Made by a program: the position numbers and the translations under genes. A stretch of 64,000 nt of DNA from the NCBI RefSeq assembly GCF_030815855.1, contig NZ_JAUSXG010000001.1, positions 5,518,001 through 5,582,000 of the forward strand, given 5' to 3'. The DNA comes from Variovorax paradoxus (GTDB taxonomy: Bacteria > Pseudomonadota > Gammaproteobacteria > Burkholderiales > Burkholderiaceae_C). The notes below the pieces were generated by a model that was not told the origin of the DNA, did no database searches, and worked only from the letters and a program-made list of their open reading frames with translations. Of the stretch, positions 1 through 8,157 are shown piece after piece (within the stretch, counting starts at the first letter, position 1; every line of letters starts with the position of its first letter).

Positions 1-48
1 TAAAATAGGCACGAACAAACGTTATCAAAGCAAAGGGAGAGAGCCTTC

Positions 49-660
49 ATGAAACTGATCGGATCGGCCGCCAGCCCTTATGTGCGCAAGGTGCGCGTGG
101 TGCTGGCCGAGAAGCGGCTCGACTACCAGTTCGTGATCGAAGATGTCTGGTCCGCCGACACCACCATCGCGCACTCCAACCCGCTCGGAAAAGTGCCCTG
201 CCTCATCATGGAAGGCGGCGAGGCGATGTTCGACTCGCGCGTGATCGTCGAATACCTCGACACGCTGTCGCCGGTCGGCAAGCTCATTCCCCAGCAGGGC
301 CGCGAGCGCGCCGAGGTCAAGACCTGGGAAGCGCTGGCCGACGGCGTCATGGACGCCGGCGTGCTCTGGCGCCTGGAAGCCACCTGGAGCGGCCGCGGCG
401 ACGGCGAGCGCAGCGCCACCTGGATCGAGCGCCAGCGCGCCAAGGTCGAGGGCGGCATTGCCGCCATGGCCAAGGGCTTGAGCGACAAGCCCTTCTGCAG
501 CGGCATTCACCTGAGCCTGTCGGACATCGCGGTGGGCTGTGCGTTGGGCTGGGTCGGCTTTCGCTTCCCCGAAATCGACTGGCGCGGCGAGCACTCCAAT
601 CTCGCGAAGTTGTACGACAAGCTGATGCTGCGGCCCAGCTTCATCGACACGCAACCCTGA
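49..660 (+). CDS. Glutathione S-transferase family protein
   Basis: This 203-residue protein has the GST layout: an N-terminal thioredoxin-like domain (about residues 1-78) with the early SPYVRKVR segment where the glutathione-activating Ser/Cys normally lies, a GKVPCL cis-proline turn, a DSRVIVEYLD motif, and an all-helical C-terminal domain. It should conjugate or reduce small electrophiles with glutathione in the cytosol; the substrate cannot be read. The ATG at 49 follows an AGGGAGAG ribosome-binding site, and a strong terminator follows the stop, so it is probably monocistronic. The overall look is closest to the YibF-like bacterial GSTs (inference). Confidence 0.9.
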   Translation: MKLIGSAASPYVRKVRVVLAEKRLDYQFVIEDVWSADTTIAHSNPLGKVPCLIMEGGEAMFDSRVIVEYLDTLSPVGKLIPQQGRERAEVKTWEALADGVMDAGVLWRLEATWSGRGDGERSATWIERQRAKVEGGIAAMAKGLSDKPFCSGIHLSLSDIAVGCALGWVGFRFPEIDWRGEHSNLAKLYDKLMLRPSFIDTQP

Positions 661-670
661 AACGAAAAAA

Positions 671-696
671 AGGCGCCTCTGGCGCCTTTTTGGTTT
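671..696 (+). terminator. Rho-independent terminator after the GST gene
   Basis: Perfect 7-bp stem AGGCGCC / GGCGCCT with a 3-nt loop, followed by a T-rich run. It begins 10 nt after the GST stop codon. Confidence 0.9.
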
Positions 697-994
697 TTCG
701 AGGGCGCTTCGTGCCGCGCCACCGCCCGTACGGGAAATATAAAAATGCTGCGAGGCGCCCCGACGCGAAGGAGGGAGGGAGGGAGGAGGAGAAGAATCAC
801 CTCGGGATTTCGACCAGACGAGAGACGCCCGGAAGACCTCGCAACATGAAAACCGGAGGGCATTTGCTGCCCACGCTCTGTATGAGGACAGTGTGCCAGC
901 CCGGTTCCCGGTCCGGTGGTAAACGTTTGTGACGATCAGTTCGCAGGTACTACGAAGCGATCGATAAAAACATCTGCCCGAACCCAGCCGCCGG
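697..994. other. Non-coding stretch with a G-rich purine tract
   Basis: About 300 bp between the GST terminator and the convergent peroxidase stop with no convincing gene: short open frames here have no ribosome-binding site and low-complexity translations. It holds a purine run at about 770-791 with three GGG blocks plus further GG blocks, one base apart, which could form a G-quadruplex on the plus strand. Nothing else is recognised. Confidence 0.5.
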
Positions 995-1645
995 TCAGTT
1001 CGACGCCGCGAGCTGGCTCTCGATGACCTTCACGAACGCGGCCTCGTCGGGTGCCGTCATGCTCGACCACGCCTGAACCACCTTGCCGTCCCGGCCGATC
1101 AGGTATTTGTAGAAATTCCACTTCGGCGTGGTGCCGGAGGCCAGCGCCAGCTGCTTGAACAGCGGATTCGCGTTGGCGCCGCGCACCGACGATTTCGCGA
1201 ACATCGGAAACTTCACGCCGAAGGTGCTTTCGCAAAAATCGGCAATTTCCTTGTTGGAACCCGATTCCTGCGAAAAATCGTTCGAAGGAAAGCCCAGCAC
1301 CACCAGTCCGCGCGAGCGATATTTGTTGTCCAGCGCTTCCAGGCCCTTGTATTGCGGCGTAAAGCCGCAGAAGCTCGCGGTGTTCACGACCAGCACCACC
1401 TTGCCGGAGTACTGGCACAGAGATTGGGGTTTTTCATCCTGCAACCTTGGGAAGGTGTGTTGCAGGGTGGCCGGGCAAGCCGCGGCGGTGCCGTCGGAAG
1501 GGGCGGCGGCCATCGCGGGAGAGGGGGGGGCAGAGGGGTTGGCGGGGGCCTGGGCACCCGCCGTGCCAGCGGCAAACAGGCATGCTGCCAGTGCGGCGGC
1601 CGGTGCGCAGCGCCTGGGCGCCGACAATCGGGTGGGGGTTCGCAT
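995..1645 (-). CDS. Exported glutathione peroxidase-family protein
   Basis: The 216-residue protein starts at the ATG at 1645, chosen because AGGAG lies just upstream; a more upstream in-frame ATG (1699) lacks this. The N-terminus is a signal peptide (basic start, hydrophobic segment ending near residue 31, AGAQA) and a Pro/Ala-rich spacer, so the enzyme is probably periplasmic. The peroxidase fold begins near residue 70: GKVVLVVNTASFCGFTPQY with peroxidatic Cys93, and the WNFYKYLIGRDG motif near the end. The second conserved segment reads FPSNDF where the family usually has FPCNQF, so the usual second Cys is a Ser. It should reduce peroxides with a thiol donor. Confidence 0.88.
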   Translation of the reverse strand: MRTPTRLSAPRRCAPAAALAACLFAAGTAGAQAPANPSAPPSPAMAAAPSDGTAAACPATLQHTFPRLQDEKPQSLCQYSGKVVLVVNTASFCGFTPQYKGLEALDNKYRSRGLVVLGFPSNDFSQESGSNKEIADFCESTFGVKFPMFAKSSVRGANANPLFKQLALASGTTPKWNFYKYLIGRDGKVVQAWSSMTAPDEAAFVKVIESQLAASN

Positions 1646-1773
1646 AGGGGCTCCTGGTACAAAAAGAGGTGTGTGATTGCGTGTCGGCGGGGCTCGCATG
1701 CCCGCATCATCGCGCGTCTGTCACGGATGCGCCGAACAGGCCGACTAAAATCGGCGGCCTTAGAAAGATTTTG

Positions 1774-2631
1774 ATGCTTTATCCGGAACTCTTCAGACAA
1801 CTCGAATCTGTCCGCTGGGACATGGACAAGGACATTCCCTGGCAGTCGTTCGATGCTTCGCTGCTGTCCGAAGAACAGGCGCAAACCATCAAGATGAACG
1901 CCATTACCGAGTGGGCGGCGCTGCCGGCCACCGAAATGTTCCTGCGCGACAACCGCCACGATAGCGACTTTTCGGCTTTCATGTCGATCTGGTTCTTCGA
2001 GGAGCAGAAGCACTCGCTGGTGCTCATGGAGTACCTGAAGCGCTTCAGCCCCCAGCACGCGCCCACCGAGCAGGAACTGCACGAGGTGCGCTTCGACTTC
2101 GACCCGGCGCCGCCGCTCGAAACCCTGATGCTGCATTTCTGCGGCGAGATCCGCCTCAACCACTGGTACCGCCGCGCCGCCCAGTGGCACACCGAGCCGG
2201 TCATCAAGCACATCTACACCACGCTGAGCCAGGACGAAGCCCGCCACGGCGGCGCCTACCTGCGCTACATGAAGCGTGCATTGGAAAAGTTCGGCGACGA
2301 GGCCCGTGCCGCGTTCACCAAGGTCGGCGTGCTGATGGCCAGCGCGCGCCGCACCGCGCAGGCGCTGCATCCGACCAACCTGCACGTCAACAAGGCGCTG
2401 TTCCCGAACGACACCATCCAGAGCCGCATGCCCGACCCGGACTGGCTCGAGCACTGGCTCGACAAGCAGATCAAGTTCGACGCCGTCTGGGAAACCAAGG
2501 TCGGCGAGCGCATCCTGCACAACCTGAGCCTGCTGATGAACCGCAGCTTCAAGACCGTGCAGGAGCTCAACCGCTACCGCAAGGAAGTTTCCGCCAGCCT
2601 CGGGCCCAAGGCCGAGTACCAGGGCGCCTGA
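1774..2631 (+). CDS. Ferritin-like di-iron protein (acyl-ACP desaturase-type fold)
   Basis: 285 residues, mostly helical. Six likely metal ligands are visible in the order expected of a di-iron four-helix bundle: Glu46, Glu77-x-x-His80 (EEQKH), Glu125 (CGEIRLNH) and Glu155-x-x-His158 (DEARH). This is the arrangement of soluble acyl-ACP desaturases and related ferritin-like oxidases. It may desaturate or hydroxylate an acyl chain, but a generic ferritin-like role cannot be excluded. The ATG at 1774 is chosen because the protein's conserved part starts there (MLYPELF); the ribosome-binding site is weak. A terminator follows directly, so it is probably a single-gene unit. Confidence 0.78.
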   Translation: MLYPELFRQLESVRWDMDKDIPWQSFDASLLSEEQAQTIKMNAITEWAALPATEMFLRDNRHDSDFSAFMSIWFFEEQKHSLVLMEYLKRFSPQHAPTEQELHEVRFDFDPAPPLETLMLHFCGEIRLNHWYRRAAQWHTEPVIKHIYTTLSQDEARHGGAYLRYMKRALEKFGDEARAAFTKVGVLMASARRTAQALHPTNLHVNKALFPNDTIQSRMPDPDWLEHWLDKQIKFDAVWETKVGERILHNLSLLMNRSFKTVQELNRYRKEVSASLGPKAEYQGA

Positions 2632-2638
2632 GAACCTC

Positions 2639-2663
2639 GCCCCGCATGTCGGGGCTTTTTTTT
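2639..2663 (+). terminator. Rho-independent terminator
   Basis: Stem GCCCCG / CGGGGC with a 5-nt loop followed by eight T residues, starting 8 nt after the stop of the ferritin-like gene. Confidence 0.92.
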
Positions 2664-2671
2664 GCGCACGG

Positions 2672-2698
2672 TGTCACACCCGCAGGGTGCCAAACGTC
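2672..2698 (+). promoter_or_regulatory. ECF41-type promoter of the sigma factor gene
   Basis: TGTCACA at 2672-2678, a 16-bp spacer, then CGTC at 2695-2698. This is the -35/-10 pattern known for ECF41 sigma factors. The same two boxes with the same spacing precede the partner gene at 3601-3627. The -10 box ends only 9 bp before the sigma ATG at 2708, leaving almost no 5' leader and no Shine-Dalgarno sequence. It implies autoregulation. Confidence 0.82.
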
Positions 2699-2707
2699 TA
2701 ACCGGGC

Positions 2708-3589
2708 ATGGACGACCCAACCCTTACCTTCGACAGCCACCGCCGCCGCCTGCAAGGCATTGCCTACCGCATGCTCGGCTCCGTCGCGGAGGCCGAAGAG
2801 GTGGTGCAGGACGCCTGGCTGCGCTGGCACGAGGCCGACAAGGCTGGTCTGGACAGCGCCGAAGCCTGGCTGGTCACTGTCGTCACGCGGCTTTCGATCG
2901 ACCGGCTGCGCGCCGCCAAGGTCCAGCGCGAGCACTACATCGGCCCCTGGATGCCCGAGCCGACGCTGACCGAGGCGCCGCACACCCCGGAACAGCTGCT
3001 CGAGCGCGCCGACAACATCTCCGTTGCCTTCCTCGCCGTGCTCGAGCGCCTGGCACCGGAGGCGCGCGCGGCTTTCCTGCTGCGCGAGGTGTTCGACGCC
3101 GACTACGAAGAAGTGGCCCGCACGCTCGGCAAGAGCGAGGCCGCCTGCCGCCAGCTGGTGCACCGCGCCAAGGCCCAGGTGCAGGAGGCACGCCCGCGCT
3201 TCCAGGTGTCGCGTGAAACCCACTTGCGCCTGCTGCGCGCCTTTGCCGATGCCGCCGCGCGCGGCAGCCTGCAGGAGCTGAAGGCGCTGATGGCCGAGGA
3301 TGTCGAACTCATCGGCGACGGCGGCGGCAAAGTGCAGACCTTCAGCAAGATGCTGCGCGGCAGCCAGCGCCTGGCACAGCTTTATTTCGCGCTCTGGCGC
3401 CGCATGGGCGCGGCGGTGCGCATGGAGCTGGTGGACATCAACGGCGAGCCGGGGCTGCTGCGCTTCGTCGACGGCCAGCTCGAGTCGGCCCAGACCTTCG
3501 AGATCGAGGGCGAGCGCATCGTTCGCATCCGCGCGCAGCGCAACCCGGACAAGCTGGCACGCATCGCGCAGCTTTTTTCTTCGAAATAG
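2708..3589 (+). CDS. sigJ: ECF41 RNA polymerase sigma factor with fused SnoaL-like domain
   Basis: 293 residues. Sigma region 2 lies at about 8-75 (RRRLQGIAYRMLGS, AEEVVQDAWLRW), region 4 at about 115-165 (LAPEARAAFLLREVF, helix-turn-helix SEAACRQLVHRAK), and a C-terminal SnoaL/NTF2-like domain at about 175-290. The DGGGK motif near the start of the fused domain is a hallmark of ECF41 factors, in which this domain replaces an anti-sigma factor and tunes activity. The gene sits behind an ECF41-type promoter and is followed by its classical partner, a CxxC AhpD/carboxymuconolactone decarboxylase-like protein with the same promoter. The activating signal is unknown. Confidence 0.93.
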   Translation: MDDPTLTFDSHRRRLQGIAYRMLGSVAEAEEVVQDAWLRWHEADKAGLDSAEAWLVTVVTRLSIDRLRAAKVQREHYIGPWMPEPTLTEAPHTPEQLLERADNISVAFLAVLERLAPEARAAFLLREVFDADYEEVARTLGKSEAACRQLVHRAKAQVQEARPRFQVSRETHLRLLRAFADAAARGSLQELKALMAEDVELIGDGGGKVQTFSKMLRGSQRLAQLYFALWRRMGAAVRMELVDINGEPGLLRFVDGQLESAQTFEIEGERIVRIRAQRNPDKLARIAQLFSSK

Positions 3590-3600
3590 TTCGCGCGGCG

Positions 3601-3627
3601 TGTCACAGGGCCGGGGTCTGGCCCGTC
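3601..3627 (+). promoter_or_regulatory. ECF41-type promoter of the AhpD-like gene
   Basis: TGTCACA at 3601-3607, exactly 16 bp, then CGTC at 3624-3627. It has the same boxes and spacing as the promoter before the sigma gene, though the spacer sequences differ. Here a leader of about 45 nt and a CTGGAG ribosome-binding site (3665-3670) precede the ATG at 3679. Confidence 0.85.
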
Positions 3628-3678
3628 TTCAGTGGGTAGCAAGCAGATTTCTTGTCTCAACCACCTGGAGTACACGCC

Positions 3679-4146
3679 ATGAGCACCACCATTGCCCCCC
3701 GCCTCACCTGGTACAAGACCGCCCCCAAGGCCTTTCAGGCCATGATCGCCGTCAACGGCGCCTTCGAATCGAGCACGCTCGGCAAGGTGCTGATCGACCT
3801 CGTCTTTGCCCGCGTCTCGCAGATCAACGGCTGCGCCTACTGTCTCGACATGCATGTGCGCGACCTGCGCCAGCAGGGCGAAGACTGGCAGCGCATCAAC
3901 AGCCTGGCCACGTGGCGTGAAGTGAGCTTTTTCAACGAGCGCGAACGCGCGGCACTCGACTGGGCCGAAACGCTGACGCGCCTGGCCGACCATCATGCGG
4001 ACCGCGACGCCGAGTTCGAGGCGCTCAAGGCGCATTTCAGCGAGCTCGAAATTGTCGAGCTCTCGATCGCCATTGCGCAGATCAATGCATGGAACCGCAT
4101 GGGTGTCGGCATGCGCTCGCAAGTGGCGGCCAAGGAAATGCCTTGA
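3679..4146 (+). CDS. AhpD-like carboxymuconolactone decarboxylase family protein (ECF41 partner)
   Basis: 155 residues with the redox motif CAYCLDMH (Cys52, Cys55, His59), typical of the alkylhydroperoxidase AhpD core. Proteins of this group probably carry out thiol-dependent peroxide or quinone reduction; no substrate can be assigned. The ATG at 3679 is 8 nt after CTGGAG. COE genes (carboxymuconolactone decarboxylase, oxidoreductase or epimerase) are the known neighbours and targets of ECF41 sigma factors, and the ECF41-type promoter 52 bp upstream fits that. It ends 22 bp from the convergent rlpA stop. Confidence 0.9.
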   Translation: MSTTIAPRLTWYKTAPKAFQAMIAVNGAFESSTLGKVLIDLVFARVSQINGCAYCLDMHVRDLRQQGEDWQRINSLATWREVSFFNERERAALDWAETLTRLADHHADRDAEFEALKAHFSELEIVELSIAIAQINAWNRMGVGMRSQVAAKEMP

Positions 4147-4168
4147 ACCCGCGGCACTGAATCCGCGG

Positions 4169-5347
4169 TCAGCGGCGCTCGACGACCATCGGCGCAATGC
4201 GCAGGCTCTCGCGCAGCTGCGTGACGGCTTCGCCGGCTTCATTGCGCGATGCAAAGGGCCCGGCCTGCAGACGGTGCGTGCCGGCCTCGCTGAACACGCG
4301 CAACTGCGGCGCCAGCGAAGGCAGGCCGCGCGCCGCCTGGCTGCGCAGGCTCTCCGCGCCATCGCGCTCGCGGAAGGCGCCGAGCTGCACCCAGTAGCCG
4401 GCCGCCGCGGCGGAAGACGGTGTGGCCGCCGACGGTGCGGCGGCCGGCGCTACCGGCGCCGACAAGGGCGCCATCGGCGCAAGGTCGGTCACCACCATGG
4501 GCTGGCGCGGCGGCGGCATGGCGTCGTCCGGCGGAGGGATCGGCGCCGCCGCCTGCGCGACCGGTTCCATCGGCGGCGTCGGCTTCATCGAAGCTGCCGG
4601 CGCCATCGGTGTTTGCGGAACCACCGGCATCGTCGAGGCCTCCGGCGCATTCATCGCCACGGGTGCCACCCAGGCCGAAGGCACGCCCACCGATGCGGCC
4701 GCAGCGCGGCGCGATGGCGCCGGCACCGGCGACGCCGAGGCATACGCGGTTCCTGGATCGCGCCGCCACGCGCCGGTACGGATGTCTTCGTTCGTGATGC
4801 GTTCGATCTCCACCGGCGCCACGCCGCGCAGCAGGTCGAGTTTCAGTGCGGCCGTGTAGCTCAGGTCGATGACGCGGCCATCGACAAACGGGCCGCGGTC
4901 GTTCACCCGCACGATCACCTCGCGCCCGTTGGCCGGATTGCGCACCCGCACGTAGCTCGGCAGCGGCAGCGTCTTGTGCGCGGCGGTCATGGCGTACATG
5001 TCGTAGGGCTCGCCGCTCGCGGTCGATGCGCTGTGGAACTTGCGGCCGTACCACGAGGCAATGCCCGATTCGCGGAACGGCCGGTCGTCGGTGATCGGCT
5101 GGTAGGCCCGGCCCAGCACGGTATAGGGCTTGCTGGTGCCGCCGTTGCCGCGAATGGCTTCGATCCGGGGCTCGGCATCGGGCACGCGGTCGAGGTCCGA
5201 CGGAATGTTCGTGCCGGGGCCGTCACGGCCGCTCAGCGCGCCGCCGCCGCTGCGCGTGCCGCTCGCGCAACCGGCCAGAAGGACAGTAACGGCCACCGCG
5301 CAGGCAGCCAGCGCGGCGGTGGCGGGGGTGCCGGCCCGCTCAGCCAA
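4169..5347 (-). CDS. rlpA: Septal ring lytic transglycosylase RlpA (lipoprotein, DPBB + SPOR)
   Basis: About 392 residues starting at a TTG (5347) with GGAAGG 6 nt upstream; no ATG gives a sensible N-terminus. The start lies inside the 3' end of glnE (8-bp overlap), implying translational coupling. The signal peptide ends in lipobox LLAGC. A double-psi beta-barrel domain follows (GIASWYGRKFHSA, VRVNDRGPF, RVIDLS), which cleaves glycan strands lacking stem peptides in RlpA enzymes. Next comes a long Pro/Ala-rich linker, and the last 75 residues are a SPOR domain (YWVQLGAFRERDGAE) that binds denuded peptidoglycan at the division site. It should act at the outer membrane during daughter-cell separation. 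Confidence 0.92.
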   Translation of the reverse strand: MAERAGTPATAALAACAVAVTVLLAGCASGTRSGGGALSGRDGPGTNIPSDLDRVPDAEPRIEAIRGNGGTSKPYTVLGRAYQPITDDRPFRESGIASWYGRKFHSASTASGEPYDMYAMTAAHKTLPLPSYVRVRNPANGREVIVRVNDRGPFVDGRVIDLSYTAALKLDLLRGVAPVEIERITNEDIRTGAWRRDPGTAYASASPVPAPSRRAAAASVGVPSAWVAPVAMNAPEASTMPVVPQTPMAPAASMKPTPPMEPVAQAAAPIPPPDDAMPPPRQPMVVTDLAPMAPLSAPVAPAAAPSAATPSSAAAAGYWVQLGAFRERDGAESLRSQAARGLPSLAPQLRVFSEAGTHRLQAGPFASRNEAGEAVTQLRESLRIAPMVVERR

Positions 5348-8132
5348 ACACGGCCTTCCACAAGGCCAGCATGGCGTCGCGCTCAGCAGCCAAGGCCGGC
5401 GGCGTGACCTGGGTCGGCTCTTCATTGAGGCGCGCGCGGTGCTGCACGCGGCGCAACTCGCGGTAGGCCGCGGCGGCATGGCGGCCGACCCCGGCGGGCA
5501 GCAGCCCGGCGTCCTCCGCGCGCACCAGCAATGCGATGTTGCCGACGTTGGGAATGAGATCCGGGTGCTCGCCCGACGACGACAGCACCAGGAATTGCAC
5601 CGCGAACTCGGCATCCACCATGCCGCCCGGGCTGTGCTTGACGTCGAAGCGGTCGGCCTTCACCGGCCTGGCGCCGCGTACCTTGTCGCGCATGGCGATG
5701 ATTTCGGCCTTCAGCGCTTCGCGGTTGCGCGGCGACACGATCACGGCTTGGCGCACCTCATCGAAGCGCGCACCCAGTTCGGCGCTCCCCAGCACGAATC
5801 GCGCGCGCGTCATGGCTTGGTGCTCCCAGGTCCACGCCGTGTTGCTGCCGCGTCCCAGCTGGTACTTCTCGTAGGCTTCGAAGCTGGTGGTGAGCAGGCC
5901 CGAATTGCCGTTCGGCCGCAGCGCGGTGTCGATCTCGAACAGATCGCCCTCGCGCGTCTTCACGGTCAGCCAGTTGATCAGCTTGCGCACATAGGCCGCA
6001 TACACCTCGCCCGCACGCTCGTCGTCATCGTCGTAGACGAACACGATGTCGAGGTCGCTGCCGTAGCCCAGTTCTTTTCCGCCCAGCTTGCCGTAGCCGA
6101 TGATGGCGAACTGAGGCACCTCACGATGGCGGTTGCGCACGTGCGGCCAGCACCAGCGGGCGGTCACCCGCAGCGTGGTGTCGGCCAGCGCGCTCAGGTC
6201 GTCGGCCACCTGCTCCACCGTGATGCGGCCGTCCACGTCGCGCGCCAGCGTGCGGAACACTTCGGCATGGTGGGCGTGGCGCAGCAGGTTCAGCAGGCGC
6301 TCTTCGTCGGCTTCGCCGGTGCGGCTGAGCGAGGCGTGGCGCGCTTCGAGCTCGCGTTCGAACTCGGCCGCCACGAAGCGGCCCGAGAGCATTTCGCCGC
6401 TCGCGAGCTCGTCGATCACGCCCGGGTGCTGCATCAGATAGCGCGCTGGCCATTTTGCGGCGCCCAGGAGCCGCAGCAGCCGTTCCTGCACCGCCGGCCG
6501 TTCGACGAGCAGTGCCAGGTAGCTCTCGCGCCGCAGCAGCGGCTCGATCCAGTCGACCCAGCGCAACGCCGCATCCACATGGCGCGGCGTCTGTCCGGGG
6601 CCGTCGCCGTCGGGCTCTTTGAGCCATTGCCCGGTGCGCTGGACGAGCTGGCGCAGCCGCGCCCGCGTTTCCTCGCGCAAGGCCAGCACGCGCGGTTGCT
6701 CGCACCAGTTGCGAATGCGCTCGGCAAACACGGGAGGCAAGTCGTCGAGCAGATCGGCCAAGTCGGCCGGTGCCGCGGCCTTCTTGCCGTTGCACTTGCC
6801 ACTGCAGGGCTTCTCGCCGCCGAGCAGCTTGTCGAACTCTTGCGCGACCAGTTCCCGGTGCGTATCGAGCTGTTCGAGAAAGGGGCAGCAGTTGGCATAG
6901 CCCATGGTCTGCGCGATCCAGCGCAGGTCGTCGTCGGCCACCGGCAGCACATGGGTCTGCTGGTCGTCCAGGTACTGGATGCGGTGCTCCACGCGGCGCA
7001 GGAATTCGTAGGCCGCGGCCAGCGCGTCGGCGGTTTCCTGCGGCATCAGGCCGGCACGCGCGAGGCGCTGCAGCGCGTCGAGCGTGGGCCGGGTCCGCAG
7101 CTCGGGGAACTGCCCGCCGCGCACCACCTGCAGCAGCTGCACGGTGAATTCGATTTCGCGAATGCCCCCGCGCGAGAGCTTGACGTCGTTGGCGCGCTCG
7201 GGCCGACCCGCGCTGCGCCGGGCCGACTGCTCGCGAATCTGCCGGTGCAGCGTGCGCAGCGAATCGAAAACGCTGTAGTCGAGGTAGCGGCGGAACACGA
7301 AGGGCAGCACCGTGGCGCGCAGGCTCTGCGCAAGGCCTTGCGACACGATGTCGCGCGGCGCCACCACCCGGCTCTTCATCCAGGCAAAGCGCTCCCACTC
7401 GCGGCCTTGCACCTGAAAATATTCTTCCAGCGCGTCGAGCGACACCACGCTCGGCCCGGAGTTGCCGTTCGGCCGCAATGCCAGGTCGACGCGGAACACG
7501 AAGCCGTGTTCGGTGGTGTCGCCCACCAGCGCGTAGATGCGCTTCACGGCGCGCGAGAAATACTCCTGGTTCGAGAGGCGGCCGCGGCCGTCGGCATCGC
7601 CGCGGGTTTCGCCGTCCAGGTCGTACAGGTAGATCAGGTCGATGTCGCTCGACACGTTGAGCTCGCGCGCGCCGAGCTTGCCCATGCCCACCACCCAGAG
7701 CTGCGCGCGCTGGCCTTCGGGGCCAAGCGGCGCGCCATGCACCGCGTCGAGTTCCTGGCAGACCTCGCGGCAGGCGATGTCGAGCGCGAACTCCGCGAGC
7801 TCGGTCACGGCGGTGGTGACGACGGCGAGCGGCGCCTGGGCATCGCAATCGAGCGTGACGAGCCGCTCCATCACGAGCTGCCGCACAATGCGCAGCGCGT
7901 CGCCAACGCTGTCGCCGCGTTCTCGCAATGCGCCGTAAGCCTTCGACATCGACTCGCGCCGCGGCGCACCGGGAGAAAGCAATGCAAGCTCGGCCGCATA
8001 CCTGCGGCGCAGGCGCTGGACGAAGCGCGAATAGGAAGAAAACGCGACCTCGATCGCGATCGGTGGCGTGGCTGGCAACTGGTTCACACTGATATCGGTT
8101 TCCGTGGAACCCCTCTGAATGCTGGCGGTCAT
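5340..8132 (-). CDS. glnE: Bifunctional glutamine synthetase adenylyltransferase/deadenylase
   Basis: About 930 residues, the usual GlnE length. Two nucleotidyltransferase halves are visible: an N-terminal one with GMGKLGARELNVSSDIDLIYLYD, and a C-terminal one with GYGKLGGKELGYGSDLDIVFVYDD. Each is followed by a helical GlnD-PII-type segment. In the family the N-terminal half removes AMP from glutamine synthetase and the C-terminal half adds it, under PII control. The ATG at 8132 is preferred over an in-frame start at 8201 because the latter would overlap the divergent yhdP gene, which starts at 8158. Only 25 bp separate the two divergent starts. Confidence 0.95.
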   Translation of the reverse strand: MTASIQRGSTETDISVNQLPATPPIAIEVAFSSYSRFVQRLRRRYAAELALLSPGAPRRESMSKAYGALRERGDSVGDALRIVRQLVMERLVTLDCDAQAPLAVVTTAVTELAEFALDIACREVCQELDAVHGAPLGPEGQRAQLWVVGMGKLGARELNVSSDIDLIYLYDLDGETRGDADGRGRLSNQEYFSRAVKRIYALVGDTTEHGFVFRVDLALRPNGNSGPSVVSLDALEEYFQVQGREWERFAWMKSRVVAPRDIVSQGLAQSLRATVLPFVFRRYLDYSVFDSLRTLHRQIREQSARRSAGRPERANDVKLSRGGIREIEFTVQLLQVVRGGQFPELRTRPTLDALQRLARAGLMPQETADALAAAYEFLRRVEHRIQYLDDQQTHVLPVADDDLRWIAQTMGYANCCPFLEQLDTHRELVAQEFDKLLGGEKPCSGKCNGKKAAAPADLADLLDDLPPVFAERIRNWCEQPRVLALREETRARLRQLVQRTGQWLKEPDGDGPGQTPRHVDAALRWVDWIEPLLRRESYLALLVERPAVQERLLRLLGAAKWPARYLMQHPGVIDELASGEMLSGRFVAAEFERELEARHASLSRTGEADEERLLNLLRHAHHAEVFRTLARDVDGRITVEQVADDLSALADTTLRVTARWCWPHVRNRHREVPQFAIIGYGKLGGKELGYGSDLDIVFVYDDDDERAGEVYAAYVRKLINWLTVKTREGDLFEIDTALRPNGNSGLLTTSFEAYEKYQLGRGSNTAWTWEHQAMTRARFVLGSAELGARFDEVRQAVIVSPRNREALKAEIIAMRDKVRGARPVKADRFDVKHSPGGMVDAEFAVQFLVLSSSGEHPDLIPNVGNIALLVRAEDAGLLPAGVGRHAAAAYRELRRVQHRARLNEEPTQVTPPALAAERDAMLALWKAVFG

Positions 8133-8157
8133 AATTCCCGACACAGCGCGATCCTCA

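Noticed and set aside
690..932. Possible 80-residue protein after the GST terminator
   Set aside because: It has no ribosome-binding site, a low-complexity Arg/Glu/Gly-rich translation and no hydrophobic or domain pattern. It also starts inside the terminator T-tract.
830..935. Possible riboswitch or small structured RNA, because of GGTCCGGTGG-like elements
   Set aside because: The elements do not occur in the order or spacing of a cobalamin riboswitch, signal recognition particle RNA or 6S RNA on either strand, and no related gene follows.
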